Source: an uncultured Bacteroidales bacterium
GTDB lineage: Bacteria > Bacteroidota > Bacteroidia > Bacteroidales > UBA932
Assembly: GCA_900544815.1 (NCBI GenBank)
Contig: UQWT01000002.1
Coordinates: 12,766 to 76,765, forward strand
DNA length: 64,000 bases
Reading direction: 5' to 3'
The translations under genes were made by a program, and so were the position numbers. Of this stretch, positions 17,255 to 26,535 are shown one piece after another. The notes beneath the pieces are model-generated. The model did no database searches. It had not been told where the DNA came from and worked only from the letters and a program-made list of their open reading frames with translations. Each line of letters starts with the position of its first letter. Positions within the stretch are counted from its first letter, which is position 1.

Positions 17255-17767
17255 TTATTTTGCGGCTTTTAGCAGTTTGATAATCTGTGTGGCGGTACCA
17301 ATCTGTGATTTCGTCTCATTACTGCAAAGATTAAGAAGTTTGGTGCAATAGTTGGCAGAATCTTGAGCTTTTGCTTTCTCATCAGATCCTTTTACTTTGC
17401 TTATGAGGGACGAAAAGTTTCTTGCTTTGCTCATTAGGCTGAGCAGGGATGAGTTCTGCGATTTTGAGCTGCTCTGTAGCTGTTGTGCAAGTTTCAGCAT
17501 CTGTAATTTCTGATTTACATCAGACTTGTTTCCTTTGTTATATGATTCTGCATTTGATTTTAGTGCGCTTAGCTGATTAGAGATAGAGATAGCTGTCTTT
17601 GCAATATCTGCAGCTTTTGTGGCCGTAGATGATATGTCCGAAACAGAACATTCTACAGGTGTAAGCATCCCTGCTATCTGTTTTAAGGTAGATGTATTAT
17701 TTTTAGCTGCCAATAAACCGGTAGACAATGCAATAAGCACTGCAGATAAAAATAATTTTGCTCTCAT
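17255..17767 (-). CDS. Small exported helical protein, function unknown
   Basis: 170 residues: signal peptide (MRAKLFLSAVLIALSTGLLAA), then a Ser/Lys/Ala-rich, mostly helical chain (KAADIAKTAISISNQLSALKS and similar), plausibly a periplasmic coiled coil. It contains two Cys near the C-terminus (NYCTKLLNLCSN). I do not recognise a family. It has its own terminator and starts about 50 bases from the ArnT-like gene's 3' end, so it is probably monocistronic. Confidence 0.65.
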   Translation of the reverse strand: MRAKLFLSAVLIALSTGLLAAKNNTSTLKQIAGMLTPVECSVSDISSTATKAADIAKTAISISNQLSALKSNAESYNKGNKSDVNQKLQMLKLAQQLQSSSKSQNSSLLSLMSKARNFSSLISKVKGSDEKAKAQDSANYCTKLLNLCSNETKSQIGTATQIIKLLKAAK

Positions 17768-17819
17768 AATGTCCTCTTATTTAAAATTAATACTGGTAGG
17801 GCTGCAAAAGTAAAAACAA

Positions 17820-19463
17820 TTATTCTATAAAGTATATATCCTTAACAAGATTGTCATTATAATTGTCAGAATCCTTTTTCCACCAATTTGCATCATATCT
17901 TTGGAGTTTGGTTACCTTAAACCTCTCAAGTAGTGGGTACTCCTCAACCGGTTTGCTGAGTATTAGAATATATGGCCTTTCTATGTTGGCTACATCTGCA
18001 CTGTCAAAGTCCAAAGGCATTATCCTTTTGCCGGCTGCGTACATAATTTCCGGCCTTAGTTCTTCTGTTACAGGATAATATGTATTGTAATCATTTAATC
18101 TGCAGATCTCTCTCAAGTCAGATATTCTATTCATGTCACTGTTAATCACCATTTTGCTAATAGAACCCATGCCAAAGAGTGTTATGCTACATAATTCCAC
18201 AACGAATATAAGCATAAGTATTCTTATCTTTACACAGCTGAATTTCAAACTCCTTCCGTTTGATTTAATGAATATTACATATATCCCAAACAAACCTGTT
18301 GCTATGGATATAAGCGACAGCATAACTGTCCCAAAACTTATTGAGATACCCATTGGCTTAAATAACAGTGCTATCCCTGCAGCGGTTATTATTACAGATA
18401 ATGCCGAGGATATTATTTTAAATACGGCAATACCCTCTATTCTTGTAAAGTTTGATTTCAACTGCATGTAGAGTACATAAAACCAGCTGCCAACAGACAG
18501 AGCGCATGGCATCATCATTGGTAGAAGGTATCTTGTCTTTTTTTCCGGTGGTATACTAAGTAAAATAAGAGCTATAATAGTCCATAATGCGCTAATGACC
18601 AATAACTTCTCTTTCTTATACCAGCCATGCGCAAACGTATATATTAACGATGCGAGCCAGTAGAGACACCATATTCCGCTCTCTGTAAAGAAAAGGTAGT
18701 AATAGTACCACGGTCCGGTGTTATGATTGGCCCAATCGGTTGTCTCCTTTTGGATTACAGATGAGATTGCATCGCCGGAAGATATATTGAGATACATATA
18801 CCACCATCCGCCAACAACCAATGCTACGATAATCATAATGCATGCAGACACCCATTTGCCTCTCATGGATGGCCTGTAAACTATGTGATATGTTATAAGA
18901 AACGGAAGCAGAAGTGTATAGAAAGATATGAGCCCTTTTGATAAAAAAGAAAGCCCCATAAAGCAACCGGCAGTAGCAAACAGCACCATTGCAGATGACC
19001 GGCTTTTTATTCCTTTTATGTAACAGAATATGGCAATGCTCATCATTGAGTGGCACCATATATCCCATGTTGCATTACGGGACATAAACATAACGCCGTA
19101 ACATGTTGCCATTATAAGTCCTATCCAAAAGGCCTGGCGTTGCTTTGAGCCAAGTTCAATAGCTATAAGGAATGTAAATATCACCCACAAGGAACCCATC
19201 ACCCCGGTAAGACTGCGTTGCCATGCTATACTCCCCCGGAACAGACTCTCAACTGCCGCAGCACCCCATGTGGGAAGCGGTGGCTTTTCTAATCTCGGTT
19301 CGCCGTTTAGCGTTGGATTAAGGTAGTTGCCATATACAACCATCTCTCTTGCAGTTGCCAAGTTCCTGCTCTCCATAATATCAACAGGCTTCACCCTGTT
19401 TCCTAAAAACAGAGTAAAAACACATACTACCGTAAGCAGGAATATGTATATGGCCCTCTTCAT
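17820..19463 (-). CDS. ArnT-like membrane glycosyltransferase (GT-C, PMT superfamily)
   Basis: 547 residues with about twelve transmembrane helices. The N-terminal periplasmic loop contains ESRNLATAREMV and LNGEPRLEKPPLPTW, the acid and KPP signatures of ArnT/PMT-type transferases. These enzymes move a sugar from a polyprenyl-phosphate carrier to lipid A or a protein on the periplasmic face of the inner membrane. The dolichyl-phosphate-mannose-synthase-like gene at 62183-62938 could supply a lipid-linked sugar, but the two are far apart. The acceptor is unknown. Confidence 0.8.
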   Translation of the reverse strand: MKRAIYIFLLTVVCVFTLFLGNRVKPVDIMESRNLATAREMVVYGNYLNPTLNGEPRLEKPPLPTWGAAAVESLFRGSIAWQRSLTGVMGSLWVIFTFLIAIELGSKQRQAFWIGLIMATCYGVMFMSRNATWDIWCHSMMSIAIFCYIKGIKSRSSAMVLFATAGCFMGLSFLSKGLISFYTLLLPFLITYHIVYRPSMRGKWVSACIMIIVALVVGGWWYMYLNISSGDAISSVIQKETTDWANHNTGPWYYYYLFFTESGIWCLYWLASLIYTFAHGWYKKEKLLVISALWTIIALILLSIPPEKKTRYLLPMMMPCALSVGSWFYVLYMQLKSNFTRIEGIAVFKIISSALSVIITAAGIALLFKPMGISISFGTVMLSLISIATGLFGIYVIFIKSNGRSLKFSCVKIRILMLIFVVELCSITLFGMGSISKMVINSDMNRISDLREICRLNDYNTYYPVTEELRPEIMYAAGKRIMPLDFDSADVANIERPYILILSKPVEEYPLLERFKVTKLQRYDANWWKKDSDNYNDNLVKDIYFIE

Positions 19464-19496
19464 CTGCGCAAACTTAGTAAAAAAAAGTCAATTAGG

Positions 19497-20474
19497 CTAC
19501 TTTACAGGATTATAACCGTTCCCAACCCTCATCTCAAGGTCCCAAACATGGAACAGATAGCCGGCATCGTCAAAATATTTAGCCCCAACCTTGCACTCCC
19601 TTACGCAGCGGTTGCATTTAATACATGGCCCGGTTATAATGGTTGGGTCTGTGGCAGAGATACTTCCCATAGGGCATCTTTTGGCGCATAGCCCGCATTT
19701 CAAACAATTTTCTTTGGTTTTAGGCTTTACTTTCAACATGTTTATTGGGGAGCCGTCTGCAAATCTTGGCTTGTAATAAACCCTTTCCTCTTCCCTCCTT
19801 CCCTTTATGTTTTGCTTCCCGACAAAAATTTCATTTCTTCTAAACTCCTCAAGCCATACATACTTTCCGCCCTCTTTCCCCATGCCTTTAACATCGCCAA
19901 CACCAATGCTAACGCCAACGCCATTTACATCGCCAATGCCAACCCTCTCTTCACCAATTGCAATTCTTCCCAATTTTGCAGCAAAAGACAGAGAACCGTT
20001 GTCGGGAAGAGAACCACAAATTTTATTGCTAAACGAATGCTCAGCTATAAAGGCTCCGGCAGCAACAATATCAAAACCGTTACCATCTAAAATATCTGCA
20101 AGTTCAATAAGAGCGTCATCGTAGTTGCGACCTCCGTAAGTGACAATAGGAACGGCTTTTACCATTTTGTTATGCAGACTTGCACCTGTACAGATTCCGT
20201 TTACGAAAGGAAGTAACAGATTAGGAATACGGCCTGCATACACAGGCATTCCAACAATTACTATATCTCCTGCCATGGCCGAGTATGCAAACACTTTCCT
20301 TTTTTGCGGTAACGTTACATCATAATCAATACACTCCTCTCTACCTTTTACATCGCCAATGCCAACGCCAACGCCAACGCCATTTACATCATCTCCCGCC
20401 ATCCCCGACGCAACAGCATCAACAATCTTTTTTGTGTTTCCGGTGGGACTGAAATATATCTTTATAACTCTCAT
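19497..20474 (-). CDS. EFR1-type flavodoxin plus 2[4Fe-4S] ferredoxin protein with two repeat insertions
   Basis: The N-terminal flavodoxin-like domain begins IKIYFSPTGNTKKIV (phosphate-binding loop) and the C-terminal domain has two 4Fe-4S motifs, CLKCGLCAKRC (from residue 257) and CIKCNRCVREC (from residue 284). Such proteins shuttle electrons in anaerobes. Two Gly/Val-rich stretches (residues 29-45 and 178-200) are encoded by the genome's hexamer repeat and look like in-frame insertions. A third low-complexity Arg/Glu stretch follows at about 214-231, and the 11-mer motif occurs twice (19815-19825, 19999-20009). The first insertion lies soon after the flavin loop, so folding may be affected. 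Confidence 0.8.
   Translation of the reverse strand: MRVIKIYFSPTGNTKKIVDAVASGMAGDDVNGVGVGVGIGDVKGREECIDYDVTLPQKRKVFAYSAMAGDIVIVGMPVYAGRIPNLLLPFVNGICTGASLHNKMVKAVPIVTYGGRNYDDALIELADILDGNGFDIVAAGAFIAEHSFSNKICGSLPDNGSLSFAAKLGRIAIGEERVGIGDVNGVGVSIGVGDVKGMGKEGGKYVWLEEFRRNEIFVGKQNIKGRREEERVYYKPRFADGSPINMLKVKPKTKENCLKCGLCAKRCPMGSISATDPTIITGPCIKCNRCVRECKVGAKYFDDAGYLFHVWDLEMRVGNGYNPVK
19875..19943 (-). repeat. Hexamer array inside the EFR1 gene (copy 2)
   Basis: ACATCGCCAACACC, AATGCTAACGCCAACGCC and ACATCGCCAATGCCAACC on the + strand. In frame, they give Gly-Ile/Val-Gly-Asp-Val units on the coding strand. Confidence 0.8.
20340..20390 (-). repeat. Hexamer array inside the EFR1 gene (copy 1)
   Basis: ACATCGCCAATGCCAACGCC and further CCAACGCCAACGCC to TTTACATC. 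It is nearly the same text as copy 2, in the same orientation and frame. Confidence 0.8.
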
Positions 20475-20825
20475 GATTTAAGTAATCTTAAAAAAATAAT
20501 TTGGTAATCTTTAATTGTCTTTTCGGTCTATATTTCTTTTCTCAAAAATACTGTTAAACCTTTACCAACTTATTTTTTAACTCTTACTAAACTAATTACG
20601 CAAATGTAATTATTTTAATTGATAAATGAACTTTTATCTCTTTTTTGTGTTTATATAAAGCAACTAGTTGTTTTAGTTTGAGTTGTCTCTTTTCTCCTTT
20701 AATTAAATGTTTTTAATATGTTTAGCCTACTTATTAAACTTGCTTATGTTAATGAGTGGGTTAAAAGCGAGTTGTAAAAACTTTTAAACAATATAAGTTA
20801 TTAATATATATAAATTTAAAATTAC

Positions 20826-20856
20826 TTGTTTTTTTGTTCGTTAATAGATAATTTTG
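20826..20856 (+). promoter_or_regulatory. Promoter of cydAB
   Basis: TTG (20826-20828), 20 bases, then TAATTTTG (20849-20856), the Bacteroidota primary-sigma form. Transcription would start about 20863, 21 bases before the cydA ATG. The rest of 20475-20825 is very AT-rich and holds no gene; regulator sites may be there but I see no clear palindrome. Confidence 0.65.
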
Positions 20857-20883
20857 TCTCGTAAACAACTAAATTTATACTAT

Positions 20884-22452
20884 ATGATTTTTTCGTTTGA
20901 TGTATCGGCTGTTTCGAGATTGCAGTTTGCCATGACTGCAATGTATCATTGGTTGTTTGTCCCGCTTACTCTTGGGCTTGGCTTTATTATGGCTTTTATG
21001 GAGACCAAGTATGTGCTGAGCGGAAACGATGAATGGAAAAGGATGACAAGATTCTGGATGAAGATCTTTGCAGTTAATTTTGTGATTGGCATAGCAACCG
21101 GAATTATTCTTGAATTCGAGTTTGGAACCAACTGGAGTAATTATTCCTGGTTTGTAGGTGATATTTTTGGGGCTCCGTTGGCAACGGAGGGTATACTTGC
21201 TTTTTTTCTTGAGGCAACTTTCTTCTCGGTCATGTATTTTGGTTGGAACAAGGTTTCCAAGCGATTACATCTTGTTTCAACTTGGCTTACGGCTATTGGA
21301 GCAGGAATCTCTGCATTCTGGATATTGGTCGCTAATGCGTGGATGCAGTATCCTGTTGGGATGAGTTTTAATCCGATTACTGCGAGAAATGAGATGAACA
21401 GTTTTTGGGATGTAGTTCTTTCACCTGTAGCGCTTAACAAATTTTCTCATGCCGTAACGTCGTGCTTTGTATTTGGAGCTGTTGTGGTAATTGGAATCTG
21501 TTGCTGGTACCTGTTAAAAAAGAGAAACAGAGTATTTTGTTTAAGAACAATGAAGATAGCTTCTGTTTTTGGTCTGCTCTCGTCATTGGCTCTGTTCTGT
21601 AATGGTCACGGTTCTGCTGTTGAGGTATCTAAGCACCAGCCAATGAAACTTGCAGCCATGGAGGGATTGTACAATGGTGAAAAGAGAGCACCACTAACTG
21701 CTTTTGGCATACTTACGCCTAACAAGAGATTTAATGATGGGAAAGAGCCTTTTTTGTTAAAGATGAATATCCCATGCGGATTGTCGTTGCTTGCCAAAGG
21801 GGAAAGTGATGCCTATATTCCCGGTATTAACGATTTGGTTTACGGTGTTGAATATAGGGATGTTGATGGGAATACTGTTGTGATTCCCTCTTTTGAGGAG
21901 AGACAGAGGAGGGGAAGAGTTGCCGTAGCTGCCTTTGGTGAGTTCAAAAAGGCAGAGGAAGATGGTAACATAGCTCAGATGGAACTTCAAGAGAAGATTC
22001 TTATGGAAAATTTTGATTCGTTTGGGTATGGCTATCTAAACGAACCTAATGATATTATACCTCCTGTACCACTTACATTCTACTCTTTTAGGATAATGGT
22101 AATTCTTGGCGGTTATTTTTTGTTGCTGTTTATTGTCATCCTCCTTATGCTCAGAAGGCAATCCAAGGGAAAATTTAATTTCGAGAGGGCAAGATGGTTT
22201 CTGTTTATTGGCGTATTGAGCATACCTTTGGCATATATTTGTTCTCAGGCGGGGTGGATTGTGGCCGAGGTTGGACGTCAGCCATGGACGGTTCAAAATC
22301 TGCTTCCTGTTGATGCTGCTATTTCCTCTGTCTCTCTTGGCAGTGTGGTTCTTACAACAGTTATATTTGCCGTGCTGTTTCTAACGCTTATTGTGGCATG
22401 GCTGAGGATTGTGGTCAAGATTGTTAAAAATGGTCCTGAGTCTGTAAAATAA
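20884..22452 (+). CDS. cydA: Cytochrome bd quinol oxidase subunit I
   Basis: Inner-membrane subunit with the quinol site and hemes. I start at the ATG at 20884 (IFSFDVSAVSRLQF), which gives 522 residues; His22 in TAMYHWLFVPLTLGLG is the family's conserved heme-ligand position. The quinol-oxidising loop (about residues 250-380) contains the family's GEKRAP and FNFGYL-like stretch. It reduces oxygen to water with quinol electrons and helps anaerobes survive low oxygen. cydB follows after 43 bases. Confidence 0.95.
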   Translation: MIFSFDVSAVSRLQFAMTAMYHWLFVPLTLGLGFIMAFMETKYVLSGNDEWKRMTRFWMKIFAVNFVIGIATGIILEFEFGTNWSNYSWFVGDIFGAPLATEGILAFFLEATFFSVMYFGWNKVSKRLHLVSTWLTAIGAGISAFWILVANAWMQYPVGMSFNPITARNEMNSFWDVVLSPVALNKFSHAVTSCFVFGAVVVIGICCWYLLKKRNRVFCLRTMKIASVFGLLSSLALFCNGHGSAVEVSKHQPMKLAAMEGLYNGEKRAPLTAFGILTPNKRFNDGKEPFLLKMNIPCGLSLLAKGESDAYIPGINDLVYGVEYRDVDGNTVVIPSFEERQRRGRVAVAAFGEFKKAEEDGNIAQMELQEKILMENFDSFGYGYLNEPNDIIPPVPLTFYSFRIMVILGGYFLLLFIVILLMLRRQSKGKFNFERARWFLFIGVLSIPLAYICSQAGWIVAEVGRQPWTVQNLLPVDAAISSVSLGSVVLTTVIFAVLFLTLIVAWLRIVVKIVKNGPESVK

Positions 22453-22495
22453 GAGTGCTAAAATAATATATTCATCAATTTTATAATATGCGGTT

Positions 22496-23605
22496 ATGAC
22501 ACTATATTTTTTACAACAATATTGGTGGGTTCTTGTCTCTCTTCTTGGAGCTGTGCTTGTTTTCCTCATGTTTGTTCAAGGTGGGCAGACACTGCTTTAC
22601 GGCATTGCTAAGGGTGAGGACGAAAAACAGTATCTCCTTAGTATTTATGGACATAAATGGGAGTTCACCTTTACAACTCTTGTTACCTTTGGTGGCGCAG
22701 CTTTTGCCTCGTTCCCTATTTTCTATTCAACAAGTTTCGGTGGGGCTTACTGGCTTTGGCTTCTTATACTGTTTCTTTTTGTGTTGCAAGCTGTTTCGTA
22801 CGAATTTAGAAAACATAAAAATAATCTGCTTGGTGCAAAAACATACGACATGTTTCTTTTTCTTAACGGGTTGTTAGGATCTTTTTTTATAGGTGTGGCT
22901 GTAGCAACACTTTTTTCAGGAGGAGCATACTATATGGATAAATCCAATATCTCCAACATATACCAACCTGTTGTCTCAACTTGGGCAAATGGGTGGAGGG
23001 GATTGGAATGTTTTGCCTCCCCTTTCAATCTGCTGTTGGGATTTGTAGTGCTTTTTGCCGCCAGAACATTAGGTATTCTGTATGCTATGGGTAAGCTTCC
23101 CGATAATTTCTCTATGCTAAGAGCGAGACTTAAACAGCATCTGCTCTTTTCGGGTGGAATCTTTGTTGTCCTGTTTGTATCTTTCCTTGTTGCATTGTCT
23201 CTTATGAGCGGATATACGGTTGGAGCGGATGGTGTTGTGACGGAGGTGAACTATAAATACTTTCTTAACTTTACAGAGTTGTGCTGGCCTGTGTTGATGT
23301 TGGCCGGGGGTGTGATATGTGTACTTGCAGGACTCGCTGCTGCTATATTGGGATTGTGTAACAGAAATGAGTCATTCCCGTTTTTGATAACCGGGCTTGG
23401 GGTTGTATTGGCTGTATGGAGCATCCTTATATGTGCTGCCCTCAATAATACGGCATACTTTCCGTCTACGGTAGATCCGCAGAGTTCGCTTACTCTATTT
23501 AATAGTTCATCCTCTCTGTTTACCCTTAAGACAATGTTTTACGTATCGTTACTGATACCTTTTGTTATATGGTATGTTGCGGCTATGTGGCGCAAACTAA
23601 GATGA
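22496..23605 (+). CDS. cydB: Cytochrome bd quinol oxidase subunit II
   Basis: 369 residues, eight or more transmembrane helices, with the N-terminal block LQQYWWVLVSLLGAVLVFLMFVQGGQ as in Bacteroidota CydB. It pairs with CydA in the bd oxidase. It is followed by a repeat region instead of an obvious terminator. Confidence 0.93.
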   Translation: MTLYFLQQYWWVLVSLLGAVLVFLMFVQGGQTLLYGIAKGEDEKQYLLSIYGHKWEFTFTTLVTFGGAAFASFPIFYSTSFGGAYWLWLLILFLFVLQAVSYEFRKHKNNLLGAKTYDMFLFLNGLLGSFFIGVAVATLFSGGAYYMDKSNISNIYQPVVSTWANGWRGLECFASPFNLLLGFVVLFAARTLGILYAMGKLPDNFSMLRARLKQHLLFSGGIFVVLFVSFLVALSLMSGYTVGADGVVTEVNYKYFLNFTELCWPVLMLAGGVICVLAGLAAAILGLCNRNESFPFLITGLGVVLAVWSILICAALNNTAYFPSTVDPQSSLTLFNSSSSLFTLKTMFYVSLLIPFVIWYVAAMWRKLR

Positions 23606-23611
23606 TCTTTA

Positions 23612-23880
23612 TTGGCGTTGGCCTTAATTTAGTCGAAAGTGTATAGTTTATAGTGTATAGACAGCATTATAAAAGTTAAGAGTTGAGGGTTTATAGTGTA
23701 TAGAGTGCATAGAAAGTTAAAGCTAAAGTTATCAACTAATTAACTGATTATAAACTTTTAACTTTTAACTATAAACTAATATGGCGTTGGCTTTGGCTGG
23801 TTGAAGTGTAGGGAAGGGTATAGAGGGTATAGAAAGTATAGAAAGCCAAAGCTAAAGCCAAGGCTGATTGTATATGCTAA
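23612..23880. repeat. Composite hexamer/TATAG repeat with hairpin arms
   Basis: Hexamers in one orientation (TTGGCGTTGGCC at 23614-23625; GGCGTTGGCTTTGGCTGG at 23783-23800) and in the other (AAAGCCAAAGCTAAAGCCAA at 23856-23875). The last two can pair as a stem of at least 12 bp around a loop of GGGTATAGAGGGTATAG text. Between the first and second lie about 130 bases of GTGTATAGTTTATAG words. Together with the atoE upstream region this fills the 409-base gap 23606-24014. Confidence 0.8.
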
Positions 23881-23942
23881 TGAAAAAGCATTAATAAAGC
23901 AAAAAAAATACAGACATTGTAACAATAGATTTAAACTTATGC

Positions 23943-23950
23943 TAACTTTG
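23943..23950 (+). promoter_or_regulatory. -7 element upstream of the atoE-like gene
   Basis: TAACTTTG is a perfect TAnnTTTG. The best -33 candidate (TTG) is 23 bases upstream, which is rather far. The predicted start is near 23957, leaving a leader of about 57 bases. Confidence 0.4.
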
Positions 23951-24014
23951 CGGGCTGTTAACGATTCCTGTACGGTAATCGTTGGCTGTTTCTTAACCAA
24001 AAGCTATTATATCT

Positions 24015-25364
24015 ATGTTCCAAAAACTTATTGACCTGTCTGTGAAATTAGTAAGACGCTATTTACCGGATCCTTTCGTCTTTGCTATCCTATTAACTCT
24101 CGTTGCTGCATTATGTGCAATTTTCATTACAAACCAAACGCCATTAGAGGTTGTTCAAAACTGGGGCGATGGTCTGTGGAGTCTGCTTGGTTTTGCAATG
24201 CAGATGGCGCTCGTGATTGTATGTGGTTCTGCTTTAGCGGATGCCCCGCTTGTAAAGAGATTTCTTAGTAAAATAGCATCTAATATCACTACCCAGCTTG
24301 GCGCAATTGCGGTTACCACTTTTGTCGCCTCTGTTGCCTGTTGGATAAACTGGGGCTTTGGACTTATCGTTGGTGTTATCTTCGCAAAAGAGATTGCCAA
24401 ACAGGTTAGGACTGTAGACTACAGGTTGTTGATAGCCAGTGCATACAGTGGATTTGTAGTTTGGCATGCGGGACTATCTGCATCTATTCCTTTAGCTATG
24501 GCTACAGCAGGCCCAACATTAACAGAGGTGTCGCGAGGCTGTATTACAAAGGCTATTCCTATTGCAGAGACAATTTTTGCTACACATAATATAATTATAG
24601 TAGTTGTTGTCATTCTGGCACTTACTCTTATAAATTCGTTAATGCATCCAAAACCGGAGAGGGCGTTCTGTATAGATGTAAATCTCCTCATAGAGGAAAA
24701 AGATTGTGAAATAGAGAAGAATTCGCCCGCTGAAAAGCTTAACGATAGTAAAATTTTGTCGGGAATAGTAGCGTTAATAGGTATAACATATTTAGTGGTG
24801 AAATTGGGGTTCCTTGGTGGTGGATTTGATCTTAATACAGCAATTTTGGTCTTCTTGTTGTTGGGGGTAATATTCTACGGCTCACCTATAAGATATGTGA
24901 ACGCCATTGGCAAGGCAAGTAGTAGTTGTGCCGGAATTATACTTCAGTTCCCGTTTTATGCCGGAATCATGGGTATTATGACCTGCTCCTCTGCAGATGG
25001 AATATCGTTGGCGGGAGCAATAAGCGAAGCATGTATCTCCATTGCAAATCAGACTACTTTTCCGTTACTTTCGTTCCTAAGTGCTGGTTTGGTTAACGTA
25101 TTCGTACCAAGCGGTGGTGGACAGTGGGCTGTTTAGGGTCCCATAATGATACCTGCAGGAGTTGAGCTTGGTGTTAATCCTGCAATTACAGGTATGGCAA
25201 TTGCATGGGGCGATGCATGGACAAATCTTATTCAGCCGTTCTGGGCTCTTCCGGCTCTTGCAATAGCCAAATTGGATGCAAAGGATATTATGGGGTATTG
25301 CCTTATAGATCTCTTTGTTGTGGGAATTATTGTTTGTGCCGGCTTTGTATTGCTGATGCTGTAA
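24015..25364 (+). pseudogene. atoE: AtoE-type short-chain fatty acid transporter, interrupted by an in-frame amber codon
   Basis: The first frame (24015-25136) encodes about ten transmembrane helices of the AtoE/short-chain fatty acid transporter family and stops in the conserved block VPSGGGQWAV. The TAG at 25134-25136 sits where the family has Gln (VQGPIM), and the same frame continues GPIMIPAGVELGV to a normal stop at 25364. A single CAG-to-TAG change explains this. TAG is an ordinary stop in neighbouring genes, so reassignment is unlikely. It is either a recent pseudogene, a suppressed stop or a sequencing error. It would carry butyrate or acetoacetate-type acids, which fits the ptb-buk genes. 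Confidence 0.85.
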
Positions 25365-25389
25365 CAAGTTTGAAAAGATGATGTATCTA

Positions 25390-25590
25390 AGTCCAATGCC
25401 AAATGTGAGTTAATAGTTGAGGGCTTATTGTTTATTGAAAAAAGCTTTGGCATTGGCGTTTGCGTTGGCCTTTTGTGGATAGAAGGTAAAGAGAGTATAG
25501 AAGGCTTTAGCGTTAGCAATTTTTTAAAAGTAAGAAGGGTAGAGAGAGTAAAGAAGGATAAAGCCAAAGCTAAGGCCAAAGCTAAAACAG
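25390..25590. repeat. Composite hexamer repeat with inverted arms
   Basis: Left arm GCTTTGGCATTGGCGTTTGC and onward (25444-25470), right arm AAGCCAAAGCTAAGGCC and onward (25561-25588), in opposite orientation, with GGCTTTAGCGTTAGC and GAGAGTATAG / GTAGAGAGAG words between. It fills the gap between the atoE-like gene and ogt. Confidence 0.8.
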
Positions 25591-25604
25591 AAATTTAGAA
25601 TTAA

Positions 25605-26156
25605 ATGAACAAGGTTGTAACTTGCGAATACAAGGCTCCTTGCGGAATGCTTGTGCTTGGAGATTATAATGGCAAACTCTGCATGTGTGACTGGGTAAAT
25701 GGAAGTGATAAAGAGTTTAATGACAGGCGTATAAAAAACGCACTTAATGCAGAGTTTGTGGAGGAGATTTCACCACTTATAGAGAGGGCTGTTCTGGAGC
25801 TTGACGAATATTTTAACAGGGAAAGGAAAGAATTTGATATTCCGCTACTGTTTGTGGGCAGTGACTTTATGAAACGTGTATGGAATGAGCTGCTTAATAT
25901 TCCGTATGGCACAACAATCTCGTATGGTGAGCAGGCAAAGCGTATAGGAAATCCTAAGGCTGCACGGGCTGTTGGCGGTGCCAATGGGCGTAACCCCATA
26001 TCCATTTTTGCTCCGTGTCACAGGGTGGTTGGAAGCAATGGGCTGCTTACCGGGTATGGTGGGGGAATTGAGGTGAAGCGTTTCTTACTAAATTTGGAGA
26101 CTCATCCAGAATTTGACTTATCAAATATCACCAAATTGAGTAATATATTGGGCTAA
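25605..26156 (+). CDS. ogt: Methylated-DNA--protein-cysteine methyltransferase
   Basis: 183 residues with the alkyl-acceptor motif PCHRVVG (Cys138) and the upstream helix-turn-helix block GTTISYGEQAKRIGNPKAARAVG. It transfers the methyl group of O6-methylguanine to its own cysteine, in a suicide repair reaction. It is monocistronic and preceded by a repeat region. Confidence 0.95.
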   Translation: MNKVVTCEYKAPCGMLVLGDYNGKLCMCDWVNGSDKEFNDRRIKNALNAEFVEEISPLIERAVLELDEYFNRERKEFDIPLLFVGSDFMKRVWNELLNIPYGTTISYGEQAKRIGNPKAARAVGGANGRNPISIFAPCHRVVGSNGLLTGYGGGIEVKRFLLNLETHPEFDLSNITKLSNILG

Positions 26157-26194
26157 AAGTTACCGATTACACAACTTTAGATGTAGATATAGCT

Positions 26195-26230
26195 ATTTTT
26201 ATTCAATTAGAACACTGTATTGAATAAAAT
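26195..26230 (+). terminator. Possible hairpin terminator after ogt
   Basis: TTTTTATTCAAT (26195-26206) and ATTGAATAAAAT (26219-26230) form an 11-12 bp AT-rich stem with a 12-base loop. There is no strong T-run, so it is a weak call. Confidence 0.35.
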
Positions 26231-26312
26231 AGGTAATATTTTGTTCAATATAGGTGGTGCAGTTGCTAACGCAACGCAATAGGTTGGCCTCTCGCCCAAA
26301 GACAAACAAAAA

Positions 26313-26332
26313 TAGCCGAGAAAATCTCGGCT
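26313..26332 (-). terminator. Terminator of tRNA-Lys
   Basis: On the minus strand AGCCGAGA-TTT-TCTCGGCT is followed by ATTTTTGTTTG, a compact intrinsic terminator directly after the tRNA. Confidence 0.85.
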
Positions 26333-26338
26333 ACCTTG

Positions 26339-26411
26339 TGATCCGTTTGGGGCTCGAACCCAAGACCCCAACATTAAAAGTGTTGTGCTCTACCAACTGA
26401 GCTAACGAATC
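26339..26411 (-). tRNA. tRNA-Lys (anticodon TTT)
   Basis: Read on the minus strand, acceptor arms GATTCGT/ACGGATC pair (one G-T), the D-arm is GCTCAGTTGGTAGAGC, the anticodon arm CAACA-CTTTTAA-TGTTG gives anticodon TTT, and the T-arm TTGGGTTCGAGCCCCAA is complete. CCA is not encoded. Length is 73. Confidence 0.95.
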
Positions 26412-26535
26412 ATCCCGTTTGGGACGGCAAAGTTAGATATTTTTTTTGTTTTTCCAAAAATTATTCTCCACTTTTGAATCCAAATGGAGTTAGTTGTTGT
26501 AATCTTTTAGTGTAAATGTTGTTTGCAGTTTGTTT

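Noticed and set aside
24015..25136. Reassignment of TAG to Gln
   Set aside because: Many intact genes here end in TAG (for example the genes ending at 9159, 10512, 14280), so TAG is a normal stop.
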